Shown: piece by piece, positions 1-7,940 of the stretch
Layout of the letters: every line of letters starts with the position of its first letter
How positions within the stretch are numbered: the first letter of the stretch is position 1
Notes under the pieces: generated by a model
The model's input: the letters and a program-made list of their open reading frames with translations, nothing else
What the model was told of the DNA's origin: nothing
Databases searched by the model: none
Assembly: GCA_013416795.1 (NCBI GenBank)
Contig: RQSC01000031.1
Span: forward strand, 322,051-342,638
Length of the DNA: 20,588 nt
Source of the DNA: Prasinococcaceae sp. CCMP 1430
Taxonomy: Eukaryota; Prasinodermophyta; Palmophyllophyceae; Prasinococcales; Prasinococcaceae
Direction: 5' to 3'
Made by a program: the position numbers and the translations under genes

Positions 1-4
1 GACG

Positions 5-31
5 CCCCACCCCCACCCCCACCCCCACCCC
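5..31. repeat. CCCCCA tandem tract
   Basis: About four units of CCCCCA. The minus strand has runs of four to five G separated by single T, a good G-quadruplex candidate. The repeat is too short and degenerate to be called a telomere. Confidence 0.8.
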
Positions 32-105
32 GCGTCCCCACCCCTCTCCGACGACGGCGCACAAACGGCGGCTGGCCGGCGGCTGGCGCCAACGCGCCGC
101 GCGTG

Positions 106-130
106 AAAAAAAAAAAAAAAAAAAAAAAAA
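106..130. repeat. A25 homopolymer followed by GAGC/GGGC tetranucleotide repeat
   Basis: Twenty-five consecutive A residues in an otherwise GC-rich region, followed directly (131-162) by imperfect GAGC/GGGC units. No matching cDNA-like sequence or target-site duplication is evident next to it, so a retroposed tail cannot be claimed. Confidence 0.9.
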
Positions 131-282
131 CGCGAGCGAGCGAGCGGGCGAGCGGGCGAGCCTCCTCGCCATCACGAGCGCGCGCCGCGCGGCGTGCGCG
201 GACGCCCGATGTGGGCGCGCGGACGAATGATGTGCCCACGGGAGCGCACAGTCAGTCAGTGCACAGGCTGCGCGCAGGCACG

Positions 283-323
283 CAGCAGGAGTGCATGCAT
301 GCAGGCAGGCCGGCCGGCCGGCG
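283..323. repeat. Drifting tetranucleotide repeat (GCAT to GCAG to GCCG)
   Basis: Successive four-base units change stepwise from GCAT through GCAG to GCCG, each unit type repeated two or three times. It is a degenerate microsatellite in the presumed HSP90 promoter region. Confidence 0.7.
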
Positions 324-386
324 GCTGGATATTTACCAGGCTGCGCGCTTTTCCTCTTCGCCGGGCGCGCGTCCGTCGCCTCGTCC

Positions 387-404
387 GGAAGGTTCCGAAT
401 TTCC
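387..404 (+). promoter_or_regulatory. Heat-shock-element-like cluster upstream of HSP90
   Basis: Four alternating HSF half-sites are visible: GAA (388-390), TTC (393-395), GAA (397-399), TTC (401-403). The first pair has the canonical two-base spacing (nGAAnnTTCn); the next two spacings are one base instead of two. It lies about 600 bp before the HSP90 main exon, a plausible place for heat-inducible control. Function is inferred from motif and position. Confidence 0.45.
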
Positions 405-965
405 AGTAGCCGGCGATGGGCCCGTTCGGCGGTGACTCGCTCGCGCGGCGTCGTCTGTGGCGCGCGTACATGCATTTTGATGTGCGCGTTGGCGTTGCGT
501 TGCGTTGCGTTGTGGCGCGGCTGCTGCGGGCGGTGCCGGGGGCGGCGGCCGCCGCAGCCACAGCGCGCGCGCAAGGGGGGGTACGGCGGCGGAGGGTTTC
601 GAGGCGCTCTCTCCTCTCGCGCGCGTCGAAGGGCTTTCCAGGGGGGCGATGGCGGCGATGGCGGCGACTTCCATGGCGGCCGCGCGGCCGACAAGTGGCG
701 GCGCGCGGGCGGCGGCGCGGCGCGCGGCCGCAGACGCGGAGCCTCGAAGGCGGGGCGGAGATGCCGCTCGCTGCCGCGCGCACGGGAGGCGCAGCGTGCC
801 CCACTTTTAGCGTCGATCGGCGACTGGTGAAAGGGGAGCGCGCTGGCCGCTGCCCGCCGCGTGCGCCACGCCTCCCGAAACCCTCATGACGTGGCGGCGC
901 GATCGAGAGGGGGGTAGGACGCGCCCGCAGCGCGCGCGCGCGCCCGTGGCGCGTCGCTGCTGCGC

Positions 966-1004
966 GCTGACGCCAGTTCCCGGCCCCGGCCCCGCGCGCC
1001 GCAG
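966..1004 (+). other. 3' end of an intron (branch site and acceptor) before HSP90 main exon
   Basis: CTGAC at 966-970 is followed by a C-rich stretch and CAG at 1002-1004. The next base begins the conserved HSP90 sequence VNRLMDLIVNSLYSNK. Reading the same frame upstream gives an Arg/Pro-rich sequence unlike any HSP90, so splicing here is well supported. The donor is not identified; GTGCG at 861 fits the donor style of the other introns, but its upstream frame meets a TGA at 828. Confidence 0.7.
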
Positions 1005-3053
1005 GTGAACCGCCTGATGGACCTCATCGTGAACAGCCTGTACTCGAACAAGGACGTGTTCCTCCGCGAGCTGGTGTCGAACGCGTCCGACGCGCTCGAC
1101 AAGATCCGCTTCAAGAGCGTGCAGGACGCCTCGGTGCTCGACGCCGACGCGCAGCTGGAGATCCGCGTGAAGGCCGATCCGGAGGCCAACACGCTCACCA
1201 TCGAGGACAGCGGCGTGGGCATGACGCGCGAGGAGCTCGTGTCGAGCCTGGGCACCATCGCCAACTCGGGCACGCGCGGCTTCCTCGAGGCGCTCGAGGC
1301 GCAGGGCGGCGCCGCCGACTCCAACCTCATCGGCCAGTTCGGCGTGGGCTTCTACTCGGCTTTCCTGGTCGCCGACAAGGTCACCGTGCGCACCAAGAGC
1401 AACGACGACGGCCAGCAGTGGCGCTGGGAGTCCACCGTCGAGTCGTCCAGCTACACCATCGACGAGGACGACTCGGGCGAGGCCATCGCGCGCGGCACCT
1501 CCATCACCCTGCACCTCAAGGAGGATGCCACCGACTACGCCGACGCCGAGAAGCTCAGCACGCTGCTCAAGCAGTACTCCGAGTTCATCTCCTTCCCCAT
1601 CATGCTCTGGAAGAGCGAGAGCGTCCCGCGCGAGGTCGAGGACACCGAGGCGACCACCAAGAAGAAGGAGGAGTGGGAGGCCGGCGGCAAGGAGGGCGAC
1701 GAGCCCGCGACCGTCATGAAGACCGAGTGGGACACCGTCTGGGACTGGCGCAAGAGCAACGAGTCCAAGCCCATCTGGGTGCGCTCGTCCACCGAGGTCG
1801 AGAAGGCGGAGTACGACGACTTCTTCAAGGCGACCTTCAAGGAGTTCCTGGAGCCGCTCGCGCACTCGCACTTTTCGGTCGAGGGCCAGATCGAGTTCAA
1901 GGCGCTGCTGTACGTGCCGGGCATGGCGCCCTTCGAGCAGCAGGACATGATGAAGAAGAGCCGCTCCATGAAGCTCTTCGTGAAGCGCGTCTTCATCTCG
2001 GACGAGTTCGACGAGGACCTCATGCCGCGCTACCTGAGCTTCATCAAGGGCATCGTCGACTCCAACGACCTGCCGCTCAACGTCAGCCGCGAGATCCTGC
2101 AGGAGAGCCGCGTGGTGCGCATCATCAAGCGCCGCCTGCTCGCCAAGTCGATCGACATGATCGCCGAGATCGCCAACCGCGAGGACAAGGCCGACTACGA
2201 GAAGTTCTGGGAGGCCTTCGGCCGCAACGTCAAGCTCGGCGTGATTGAGGACAAGGACAACGCGCCCAAGCTGGGCAAGCTGCTGCGCTTCAGCTCGTCG
2301 AAGAGCGGCGAGGGCCTCACGAGCCTCGAGGAGTACGTCGAGCGCATGAAGGAGGGGCAGAGCGGCATCTACTTCCTGGCGGCCGACAACCGTGCCGCCG
2401 CCGAGCGCGCGCCCTTCGTGGAGCGCCTCATCAAGCGCGACATCGAGGTGCTCTACCTGCTGGAGCCCATCGACGAGGTGGCGCTCACCAACCTGGCCAA
2501 GTTCGACGAGAAGGAGTTCGTTGACGTGTCGAAGGAGGACGTGGACACCGGCGACGAGGAGGACGCCAAGCAGGCCGAGGAGGACGCCGCGCTCTTCGAG
2601 GGGCTGACCAAGTGGCTCGCTTCCACCATCGGCAGCGAGCAGGTGGAGAAGGTGGTTGTCAGCAAGCGCCTGGAGGGCTCGCCGTGCATCCTGGTGACCT
2701 CCAAGTTCGGGTGGAGCGCGAACATGGAGCGCATCATGAAGGCGCAGGCCATGGGCGACAACCGCGCCTTCGAGTACATGAAGGGTCGCAAGATCATGGA
2801 GATCAACCCGAGGCACCCGGTCATCGAGAAGCTCAACGGCATGGTGAGCGCCAACGAGGACGACGCGGAGGCCAAGGCGATGGCCGAGCTGCTCTTCGAC
2901 ACCGCGCTGATGACCTCGGGCTTCCAGCCGGAGGACCTCAACAAGTTCGCCGACCGCATTTACGCCAGCATGGCGCTTGGCGCGAGCGGCAGCGCGGCGG
3001 CGCCCAAGTCGGACGACGGCGGCAGCGAGCGCGTGGACGCTGAGATCGTCTAA
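1005..3053 (+). CDS. Organellar HSP90 chaperone (HSP90C / HSP90.5-type), main exon, 5' incomplete
   Basis: ATP-dependent Hsp90 chaperone, probably acting in the plastid stroma or mitochondrial matrix. The exon encodes 682 residues from VNRLMDLIVNSLYSNK to the stop. Visible motifs: the ATP-site Glu and Asn in FLRELVSNASDALDK (residues about 19-33), DSGVGM (68-73), the GQFGVGFYSAFLVA lid region (about 109-122), the middle-domain NDLPLNVSREILQES with its conserved Arg, and the C-terminal FGWSANMERIMKAQA dimer region. The middle section (LLRFSSSKSGEGLTSLEEYVERMKEG and the IEVLYLLEPIDEVA stretch) resembles plant HSP90.5/90.6. The charged linker is short, and the protein ends in DAEIV with neither MEEVD nor KDEL, arguing against cytosolic and ER forms. 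The first codon is GTG directly after an intron acceptor, so the targeting peptide is in a missing upstream exon. Plastid versus mitochondrion cannot be decided. Confidence 0.93.
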   Translation: MNRLMDLIVNSLYSNKDVFLRELVSNASDALDKIRFKSVQDASVLDADAQLEIRVKADPEANTLTIEDSGVGMTREELVSSLGTIANSGTRGFLEALEAQGGAADSNLIGQFGVGFYSAFLVADKVTVRTKSNDDGQQWRWESTVESSSYTIDEDDSGEAIARGTSITLHLKEDATDYADAEKLSTLLKQYSEFISFPIMLWKSESVPREVEDTEATTKKKEEWEAGGKEGDEPATVMKTEWDTVWDWRKSNESKPIWVRSSTEVEKAEYDDFFKATFKEFLEPLAHSHFSVEGQIEFKALLYVPGMAPFEQQDMMKKSRSMKLFVKRVFISDEFDEDLMPRYLSFIKGIVDSNDLPLNVSREILQESRVVRIIKRRLLAKSIDMIAEIANREDKADYEKFWEAFGRNVKLGVIEDKDNAPKLGKLLRFSSSKSGEGLTSLEEYVERMKEGQSGIYFLAADNRAAAERAPFVERLIKRDIEVLYLLEPIDEVALTNLAKFDEKEFVDVSKEDVDTGDEEDAKQAEEDAALFEGLTKWLASTIGSEQVEKVVVSKRLEGSPCILVTSKFGWSANMERIMKAQAMGDNRAFEYMKGRKIMEINPRHPVIEKLNGMVSANEDDAEAKAMAELLFDTALMTSGFQPEDLNKFADRIYASMALGASGSAAAPKSDDGGSERVDAEIV

Positions 3054-3120
3054 GCGAGACGGCGGGGAGGGGGATCTCGAGCGCTGCTCGCGGCGCAGGC
3101 GCGGGGGCACAATACAGAAA

Positions 3121-3176
3121 CCACACACACAGACACACACACGTGTCACACACACACACACTCGCGCGCGCGCGCG
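3121..3176. repeat. (CA)n followed by (CG)n microsatellite
   Basis: An imperfect CA repeat at 3121-3161 runs straight into a CG alternation to about 3176. It begins 68 bases after the HSP90 stop, on the sense strand, so it should be in its 3' UTR. Confidence 0.85.
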
Positions 3177-3352
3177 TAGCGGCGACGACGGCCCGTGCAC
3201 GCGTATTGTATGCGACCATCGATGGTGCACTGCGCGGATCGCTCGCGGTACAGACGGTAAAGTAAAACATTCTTGCAGGCAGTGTTCCCCGCAGAGCGCG
3301 CGTGCCCGCGCGTGCACACACGTGGAGCGTTGAAATGTACAAAAGCGTTACA

Positions 3353-3373
3353 GTGTGTGTGTGTGTGTGTGTG
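3353..3373. repeat. (GT)n microsatellite
   Basis: About ten GT units. On the DCAF13 sense (minus) strand this is a CA repeat starting about 19 bases after its stop, mirroring the CA repeat behind HSP90. Confidence 0.85.
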
Positions 3374-3391
3374 GACGGGGGGGGAGAGAGC

Positions 3392-4759
3392 TCATTCTTG
3401 CTCCTCAATTATCCTCTTCTTCCTCGCCGCTTTGTGCTCGTACGTGCCTTCCGCCGCGTGGGCCTCGCGCCTCTTCTGCTTGCGCCTGTCGGCCTCGGTG
3501 ATGGTCCTGCGCAGCGTCTGTGCCTTCTTGATGGCCTTGGGCACGTGCGTGTGGCGCAGGATGCGCCCCACCTCGGGCAGATGCTTGTACCTGTCCTTGA
3601 GCTTCTTCTGGTACGCGAGCTTGGTCAGCTGCTTGGGCGTGCGCACGCCCGTGAGCGCGTCGGCCTGGCTCTTCCAGATGCGCACGTTCGTGTCGTCGCT
3701 GCCGCTGACGACGTACGAGCCGTCGCCGCTGAAGCGCGCGGCGAACACGCGCTGCATGCGCTTGGTATGGTACACGTTGCGCGAGTGGCCACCGTTGTAC
3801 GCGAACAGGCGGATAGAGCGGTCGTAGCCCGCCGTCACCAGCTCGCGGCCCGTGGGCGAGTAGTCGACGTCCATGACAGCGCTCACGTGGTCGCGGTGCA
3901 CGCACAGCGCGCGCTGCAGGTTGCGCATGTCGTACGTGTACGCCGAGCAGTCCTCGTTGGCCAGCGTGAAGTTGAAGGGCTCGCGCGGGTTCCACGCGAC
4001 GGCGTTCGACTTGGTGGCCATCACGAGCTTGCGCGTGGGCGTGTTGGAGCGCATGTCGTACAGCGCGACCGCGCGGTCCGAGCCGCACGTGGCGAACACG
4101 TCGACCTCGCTCGGGTTGAAGCGCACCGCGTACGTCGAGTCGGCGCCCCACGAGTACGACGCGAGCGGCTCGGACCGCTCGGCGTCCCACAGCTCCACGG
4201 GGCCCGTGCCAGCGGTGGCGAAGCGCCGCTGCTGCCAGTGGCAGTCGACGGCGCGCAGCGCGTGGTCCGACTTGAAGGTCGCGACGGCGTCGGCCGCCGC
4301 GTACCGAGGGCAGCTCTCCGACGCGGCGGCGGCCTCGCGCGTGGGCAGCGACCAGAGGCGCGCGGTGCAGTCGTCGCCGGCCGAGATGGCGTACGCCCCG
4401 CCCTTCTCCATCGCCGCGCCGCGCACGGCGCCCGCGTGCCCCTCGCACACCTGCAGGCACCGCCGCCGCTTGAGGTCCCACACGCGCAGCGTGCCGTCGG
4501 CCGCGCCCGACGCCATCACGCCCAGCAGCTCGGGGCACCGCGCGAGCGCGTACACGCCGTCGGCGTGGCCCTCCAGCGCCGCGACGAAGGGCTTGGCGAA
4601 CACCTTCGAGAGCTTGGCCGCCTGCAGCGCGCGCCCGTACTCCTTGGCCTTCTCCATCGGGTGCAGCGCCGGGTCGGGGTTGCGGTGCACCGCCGACGCG
4701 TCGCCCGACCGCGCCTTGGTGAACGCCTCCTCGCTCCTGCTCAGCATCTTCACCTTCAT
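3392..4759 (-). CDS. DCAF13: DCAF13/Sof1 WD40 protein, SSU processome component
   Basis: Nucleolar WD-repeat protein of the U3 snoRNP/SSU processome for 18S rRNA maturation; in animals also a CUL4-DDB1 substrate receptor. The 455-residue protein begins MKVKMLSR and has the N-terminal family block (NPDPALHP, KLSKVFAKPFVAALEGHADGV). WD repeats follow, with visible ends at LRVWDL, ARLWSL, VELWDAE, VALYDMRSNTP, YTYDMRN, IRLFAYN and VRIWKS. The Sof1-specific DHVSAVMDVDYSPTG and VYHTKRMQRV blocks are present, as is the C-terminal Lys/Arg-rich Sof1 domain (YKHLPEVGRILRHTHVPKAI). Length matches yeast and human proteins, and no intron is needed. The start fits the family N-terminus, with the ATG in a GCC-ATG context. 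The gene is convergent with HSP90 and divergent from SELENOO. Confidence 0.96.
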   Translation of the reverse strand: MKVKMLSRSEEAFTKARSGDASAVHRNPDPALHPMEKAKEYGRALQAAKLSKVFAKPFVAALEGHADGVYALARCPELLGVMASGAADGTLRVWDLKRRRCLQVCEGHAGAVRGAAMEKGGAYAISAGDDCTARLWSLPTREAAAASESCPRYAAADAVATFKSDHALRAVDCHWQQRRFATAGTGPVELWDAERSEPLASYSWGADSTYAVRFNPSEVDVFATCGSDRAVALYDMRSNTPTRKLVMATKSNAVAWNPREPFNFTLANEDCSAYTYDMRNLQRALCVHRDHVSAVMDVDYSPTGRELVTAGYDRSIRLFAYNGGHSRNVYHTKRMQRVFAARFSGDGSYVVSGSDDTNVRIWKSQADALTGVRTPKQLTKLAYQKKLKDRYKHLPEVGRILRHTHVPKAIKKAQTLRRTITEADRRKQKRREAHAAEGTYEHKAARKKRIIEEQE

Positions 4760-4930
4760 GGCCGCCAGCGGAGGGGGGGAGCGGGGAGCAGGTGGGTGGG
4801 TGGGTGGTGGGTGGGGTGTGCGCGGCGGCGTGCTCTCTCGCCTAGACAGGTATGTCTCCCGTGCCGGAGGTCGGTTGTGATGTGGGGCTTGACGTCGGCG
4901 ATGAGGTGGGAGCGCCCGTCGGGGCTGNCC

Positions 4931-4954
4931 GCAGCGCGCGCGCGCGCGCGCGCG
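4931..4954. repeat. (GC)n alternating tract beside an assembly N
   Basis: About eleven GC dinucleotides directly after the N at 4928. The tract can form Z-DNA and probably explains the base-call failure. Confidence 0.8.
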
Positions 4955-5318
4955 AGCGCCGCCGAATCCCCATCGAAACGAGGGTCGGAGCCGGAGGCCG
5001 CGCCGTCGCCCGGTGCGACGCTGCGTGCGGTAACAGCACCTCGGATCCGTATTCTCTTCCGTCTGCAGCTCGGCCAGTTCTTCTGCAGCGGCGGGACGGA
5101 TCGGATCGGATGTGGACCGCCTCTCCTTTAATTTGCCGCCGTCGCCGTGGCGTGGGTGGGTTCCAACGCTGCCAAAAAATTAGCCGTTCGATGGCATCCG
5201 ACCCACAACGCTGCGGCCCCGCCGCCGTCGCGCGGCCGACGACGCCGAATGGCTGAAAATGAGATGAGGGCCGCGCGCCGGCGAATCCCACATCAAAACG
5301 CATGCGCTTGCGCGCTCG

Positions 5319-5363
5319 CATGAAGTCGCCCCGCGCGCGCCCCGCGAGTACATGAAGTCGCCC
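5319..5363. repeat. Short direct repeat CATGAAGTCGCCC
   Basis: The identical 13-mer occurs at 5319-5331 and 5351-5363, separated by a CG-rich spacer. Each copy contains a short upstream ATG frame (MKSP...). Function is unknown. Confidence 0.7.
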
Positions 5364-5747
5364 GTGGGTGAATTATCCTAACGAGCGGGCGCTCGATCGC
5401 GGCGATCGCGCGCGCGCACGCGTCGCCCGCGCTTCGCGTCCGATGAATCGCGTGCGGCCGCCCTCGCCCTTTTGGGGTATGGCGCCCGAAGACCGCGTCA
5501 AATCTCACATCGCAGCGAAGGGAGAGAAAATAGGGTCTACGGATGCGCGTTTTATTCGTCATTTGATGATGGTTGAGCGCGGCTGAGGTTGGGGTTGGGG
5601 TGTGTGGCGCGCAGCAGCAGCAGCGCGCGCGCGCCCGCCCGCCGGTGCGACCGGTGGGTGTGCGTGTGGGACTGTGGGTGGGTGGGAGGGAGGGGCTGTA
5701 CCACATCGCCGCGCGCACCTCGAAGGCCTCAGGNGCGCGCGGCGCAG

Positions 5748-7858
5748 CCGGGCGAGGCGGGCGAGGCGCGACGCAAGGGGCGCTCGCTGCGCGAGCTGGC
5801 GGCGTCGGGGGGCGACATCCCGCGGGATCTCACGCTGCGCGGCGCCCTGCGAGAGGCGACCGGCGTGCGCGACGTACGCGCTTCGCCACAGACGGTCTCC
5901 GGAGGCCACTACGTATCGCTCGGGCCCGAGACGACGCGCGCCGCGAGCACCGTCGCGGTGAGCGCGGCGTTCGCCAGGGAGCTCGGGCTCAAGCAGGTGC
6001 GAGGCGCGGGGTCGCGCGGGGCGGGATGAGAGTGCCGCGACTCGCGCGACGCACGCGCGCTGGCACGCTCTCGGCGCTAACGTCCTCGACCATTGGCGCG
6101 CCCGCTCGCCCCGCGCGCGCGCCCCCCGCACAGGACGAGGCCGACAGCGACACGTTCGCGCGCGTCTTCAGCGGCAACGCGCAGCTGCGCGGCCTCGACG
6201 CGCCGTGGGCGAGCGTGTACGGATGCCACGTGTACGGCACCTGGTGCGGTCAGCTGGGCGACGGGCGCGCGGTGTCGCTCGGGGAGGTCACCGTTGGCAC
6301 CGACGAGGAGCGCGACGGCGGCGGCGGCGGCGGCGTGTACGAGCTGCAGCTCAAGGGCAGCGGGCGCACGCCGTTCTCGCGCAGTTTCGACGGGCGCGCG
6401 GTGGTGCGCTCCTGCGTGCGCGAGTTCCTGGCGAGCGAGGCCATGGCCGCGCTGCGCGTGCCCACCACGCGTGCGCTGTGCGTCGTCGAGACGGGCGAGG
6501 TGGCGCGTCGCGCGTGGTACGCGTCCGAGCCGTCCCCCATCAACGCCGGGGCGAAGGCCGCGGAGGCAGCGGGCGGCCCCCTGGGCGCGCTCAAGCGCCG
6601 CGCCCAGCGAGCGGGGGGTGGCGGCTCCGATGGCGGGGCCGACGCCAGCGGCGCGTGGCGCCCGGCCGCGCCCCGCAAGTACCGGCCCGACACGCTGGTG
6701 GAGGAGCGATGCGCGGTGATGTGCCGCGCGTCGCGTTCCTTCGTGCGCTTCGGGCAGCTGGAGCTCTTCGCGCTGCGCGAGGCGGCGCAGGGCTCGACGC
6801 GCGAGCTGCGCGAGCTCGCCCGCTTCGCTGCGCGCCGCGAGTTCTCCGCCGAGGTGGACGTTGACGCCGACGGATGGGTGGGCGAGCTCGCGGATGCGGC
6901 CGCCCGCGCGCAGGCGCGGCTGATCACCGAGTGGTTGCGCGTAGGCTACGTGCAGGGCAACATGAACAGCGACAACGCGCTGGTGGGCGGTCGCACGCTC
7001 GACTACGGGCCGTTCGCCTTCATGGAGGCGTACGACCCCGAGTTCCAGCCCTTCACGAGCGACCCCGAGGGCAAGTTCGCCTACGCGCGCCAGCCCCAGG
7101 CGGCCTTCGTGAACGTGCAGACGCTGGCGGCCGCGCTGGCGGTGCTCGAGGCGGAGGACCACGGCCCGCAGGCCGCGGAGGCGCTGCAGGCGAGCGCCCG
7201 CGAGGCGTACGCGGTCGAGTTCGAGGCGCAGTGGCTCGAGGTCCGCCGGCGCAAGCTCGGGCTGTCGCCGGGCCACCACGGCGTGGACGACCTGTACGGC
7301 CGCCTGTCGACGCTCATGCAGCGCTCGCGCGCGGACTTCACGATGGCCTTTCGCCTGCTGGCGGTCGCGGCCGACGGTTTCAGCGACGAGGACGCCGACG
7401 CGGGGCTGCGCGCGCTGGCGCCGGCCTTCGGCGTCGGGGCGGCCGGCGCGAGCGGCGCGACCGAGATCGGCGGCGAGGGCGACGAAGGCGGCGGCAGCGA
7501 CGGGCGGGCGGGAGGCGACGGCGACGCCGGGCGGGGCGGCCTCCCGTGCGGCGAACTGCTGCGCTCGTGGCGCACGTGGATGCTCGACTACCAGCGCGCC
7601 GTCGCTCGCGACGCGCATCCGAGCCGCGAGGAGGAGATGCGGCTGGCCAACCCCAAGTACATCCTGCGCAACTGGATGGCGACGCAGGCGTACGACCGGG
7701 CCGCGGCGGGCGACTACTCGCTGGTCGACGAGCTTTCGGCGCTGCTGGAGCGCCCGTACGACGACGGCACCTCGGAGCAGGAGGCGCGCTACTTCCGCCC
7801 GACGCCCGACTGGGCGTACGGGAGGGCCGGCGTGGCCTTCCTTTCCTGATCGAGCTAA
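5748..7858 (+). CDS. SELENOO: SELENOO (SelO/YdiU) protein AMPylase, selenoprotein form; two exons, 5' start unresolved
   Basis: SelO is a mitochondrial/plastid pseudokinase-fold enzyme that transfers AMP to protein Ser/Thr/Tyr. Exon A (about 5748-5996) encodes the N-terminal block (RSLRELAASGG to VAVSAAFARELGLKQ). Intron 5997-6133 is phase 0. Exon B begins DEADSDTFARVFSGN and holds GQLGDGRAVSLGE, the ATP-site Lys in LQLKGSGRTPFSR (codon 6353), REFLASEAM, RASRSFVRFGQLELF, the metal-site Asn and Asp in MNSDNA (codons 6965, 6971), LDYGPF (Asp codon 7001), AYDPEFQPF and KFAYARQP. The C-terminus reads NPKYILRNW...WAYGRAGVAFLS, then TGA-TCG-AGC-TAA, giving ...FLS-Sec-SS. This matches the family ending (human ...VTUSS, plant ...LSCSS). 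The spliced product is at least 656 residues including Sec, close to human (669). The exon has no ATG, and an N at 5734 precedes it, so 5748 is only a possible acceptor boundary. Oddities: HVYG where HQFG is usual, VQGNMNSDNA where HGVLNTDNM is usual, and Gly-rich insertions. Confidence 0.9.
5997..6133 (+). other. SELENOO intron (137 bp)
   Basis: Donor GTGCGAGG at 5997, branch-site-like CTAAC at 6077-6081, acceptor CCGCACAG ending at 6133. It joins ...GLKQ (frame of 5748) to DEADSD... (frame of 6134) in phase 0, exactly where SelO homology passes from one frame to the other. Without splicing the first frame meets a stop at 6027-6029. Confidence 0.88.
7847..7849 (+). other. In-frame UGA read as selenocysteine
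   Basis: TGA followed by TCG AGC TAA (Ser, Ser, stop). SELENOO proteins place Sec or Cys exactly three residues from the end, before Ser-Ser. The match in position and flanking residues, plus the SECIS candidate downstream, makes this a Sec codon rather than a stop. Confidence 0.88.
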
Positions 7859-7940
7859 GCCGCGGGTCGCGACCTCGGTGGGGTGGTGGACCCCCATCGA
7901 GGGCGTGATCCGCGCGAGGCGCGACGGGAGGCGAGGCGAG

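Larger units (their letters stand above)
1..1004. other. 5' flank of HSP90 gene: simple repeats, possible promoter, unresolved first exon
   Basis: No confident coding sequence is visible. The stretch holds a C-rich tract, a 25-base A run, tetranucleotide repeats, a TATA-like ATATTTA at 329-335 and a heat-shock-element-like cluster at 387-404. The HSP90 main exon starts abruptly at an acceptor at 1004, so the first exon (targeting peptide plus the few residues before VNRLMD) should lie here or upstream. Candidate starts include ATG 649 (an Ala/Arg/Ser-rich peptide, MAAMAATSMAAARPTS..., like a transit peptide; a GT at 796 would join in phase) and ATG 470. None shows the FQAE-type residues expected just before VNRLM, so I do not choose one. 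Confidence 0.5.
3054..3391. other. Convergent 3' intergenic region with CA/GT microsatellites
   Basis: The region lies between the HSP90 and DCAF13 stop codons. It holds a CA tract with a CG run (3121-3176) and a GT tract (3353-3373). No gene is seen. Both genes' 3' UTRs and poly(A) sites must fall here. Confidence 0.8.
4760..5747. other. Divergent intergenic/promoter region between DCAF13 and SELENOO
   Basis: About 1 kb between two divergent genes. It holds a GTGG-rich tract (4791-4817, in the DCAF13 5' UTR), an N at 4928, a GC alternation (4931-4954), and short repeated motifs (CATGAAGTCGCCC at 5319 and 5351; related AATC...CATC...AAACG sequences at 4964, 5284 and 5503). Several short ATG frames occur (for example 5249-5323), but none reaches the SELENOO coding exon in frame. 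A second N at 5734 lies just before the recognised SELENOO exon. The SELENOO start codon and targeting peptide are probably in this stretch but I cannot place them. Confidence 0.6.

Noticed and set aside
5-31. CCCCCA tract as telomere
   Set aside because: Only about four imperfect units, and genes start within 1 kb; it looks like a simple repeat.
106-130. A25 run as a retroposed mRNA tail
   Set aside because: No adjacent cDNA-like coding sequence and no target-site duplication can be seen.
807-3317. An 836-codon open frame on the minus strand across HSP90
   Set aside because: It is opposite an unmistakable HSP90 exon, is rich in Leu/Val/Arg/His as expected of a reverse GC-rich codon pattern, and has no domain.
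5573-6133. Reading the SELENOO main frame straight upstream to 5573 without an intron
   Set aside because: The sequence between 5573 and 6133 in that frame is Arg/Ala-rich with no SelO similarity, while the neighbouring frame carries the SelO N-terminus and a phase-0 intron joins them.
7847-7849. TGA as the true SELENOO stop
   Set aside because: The next codons are Ser-Ser-stop, the exact family ending, and a SECIS-like fold follows.
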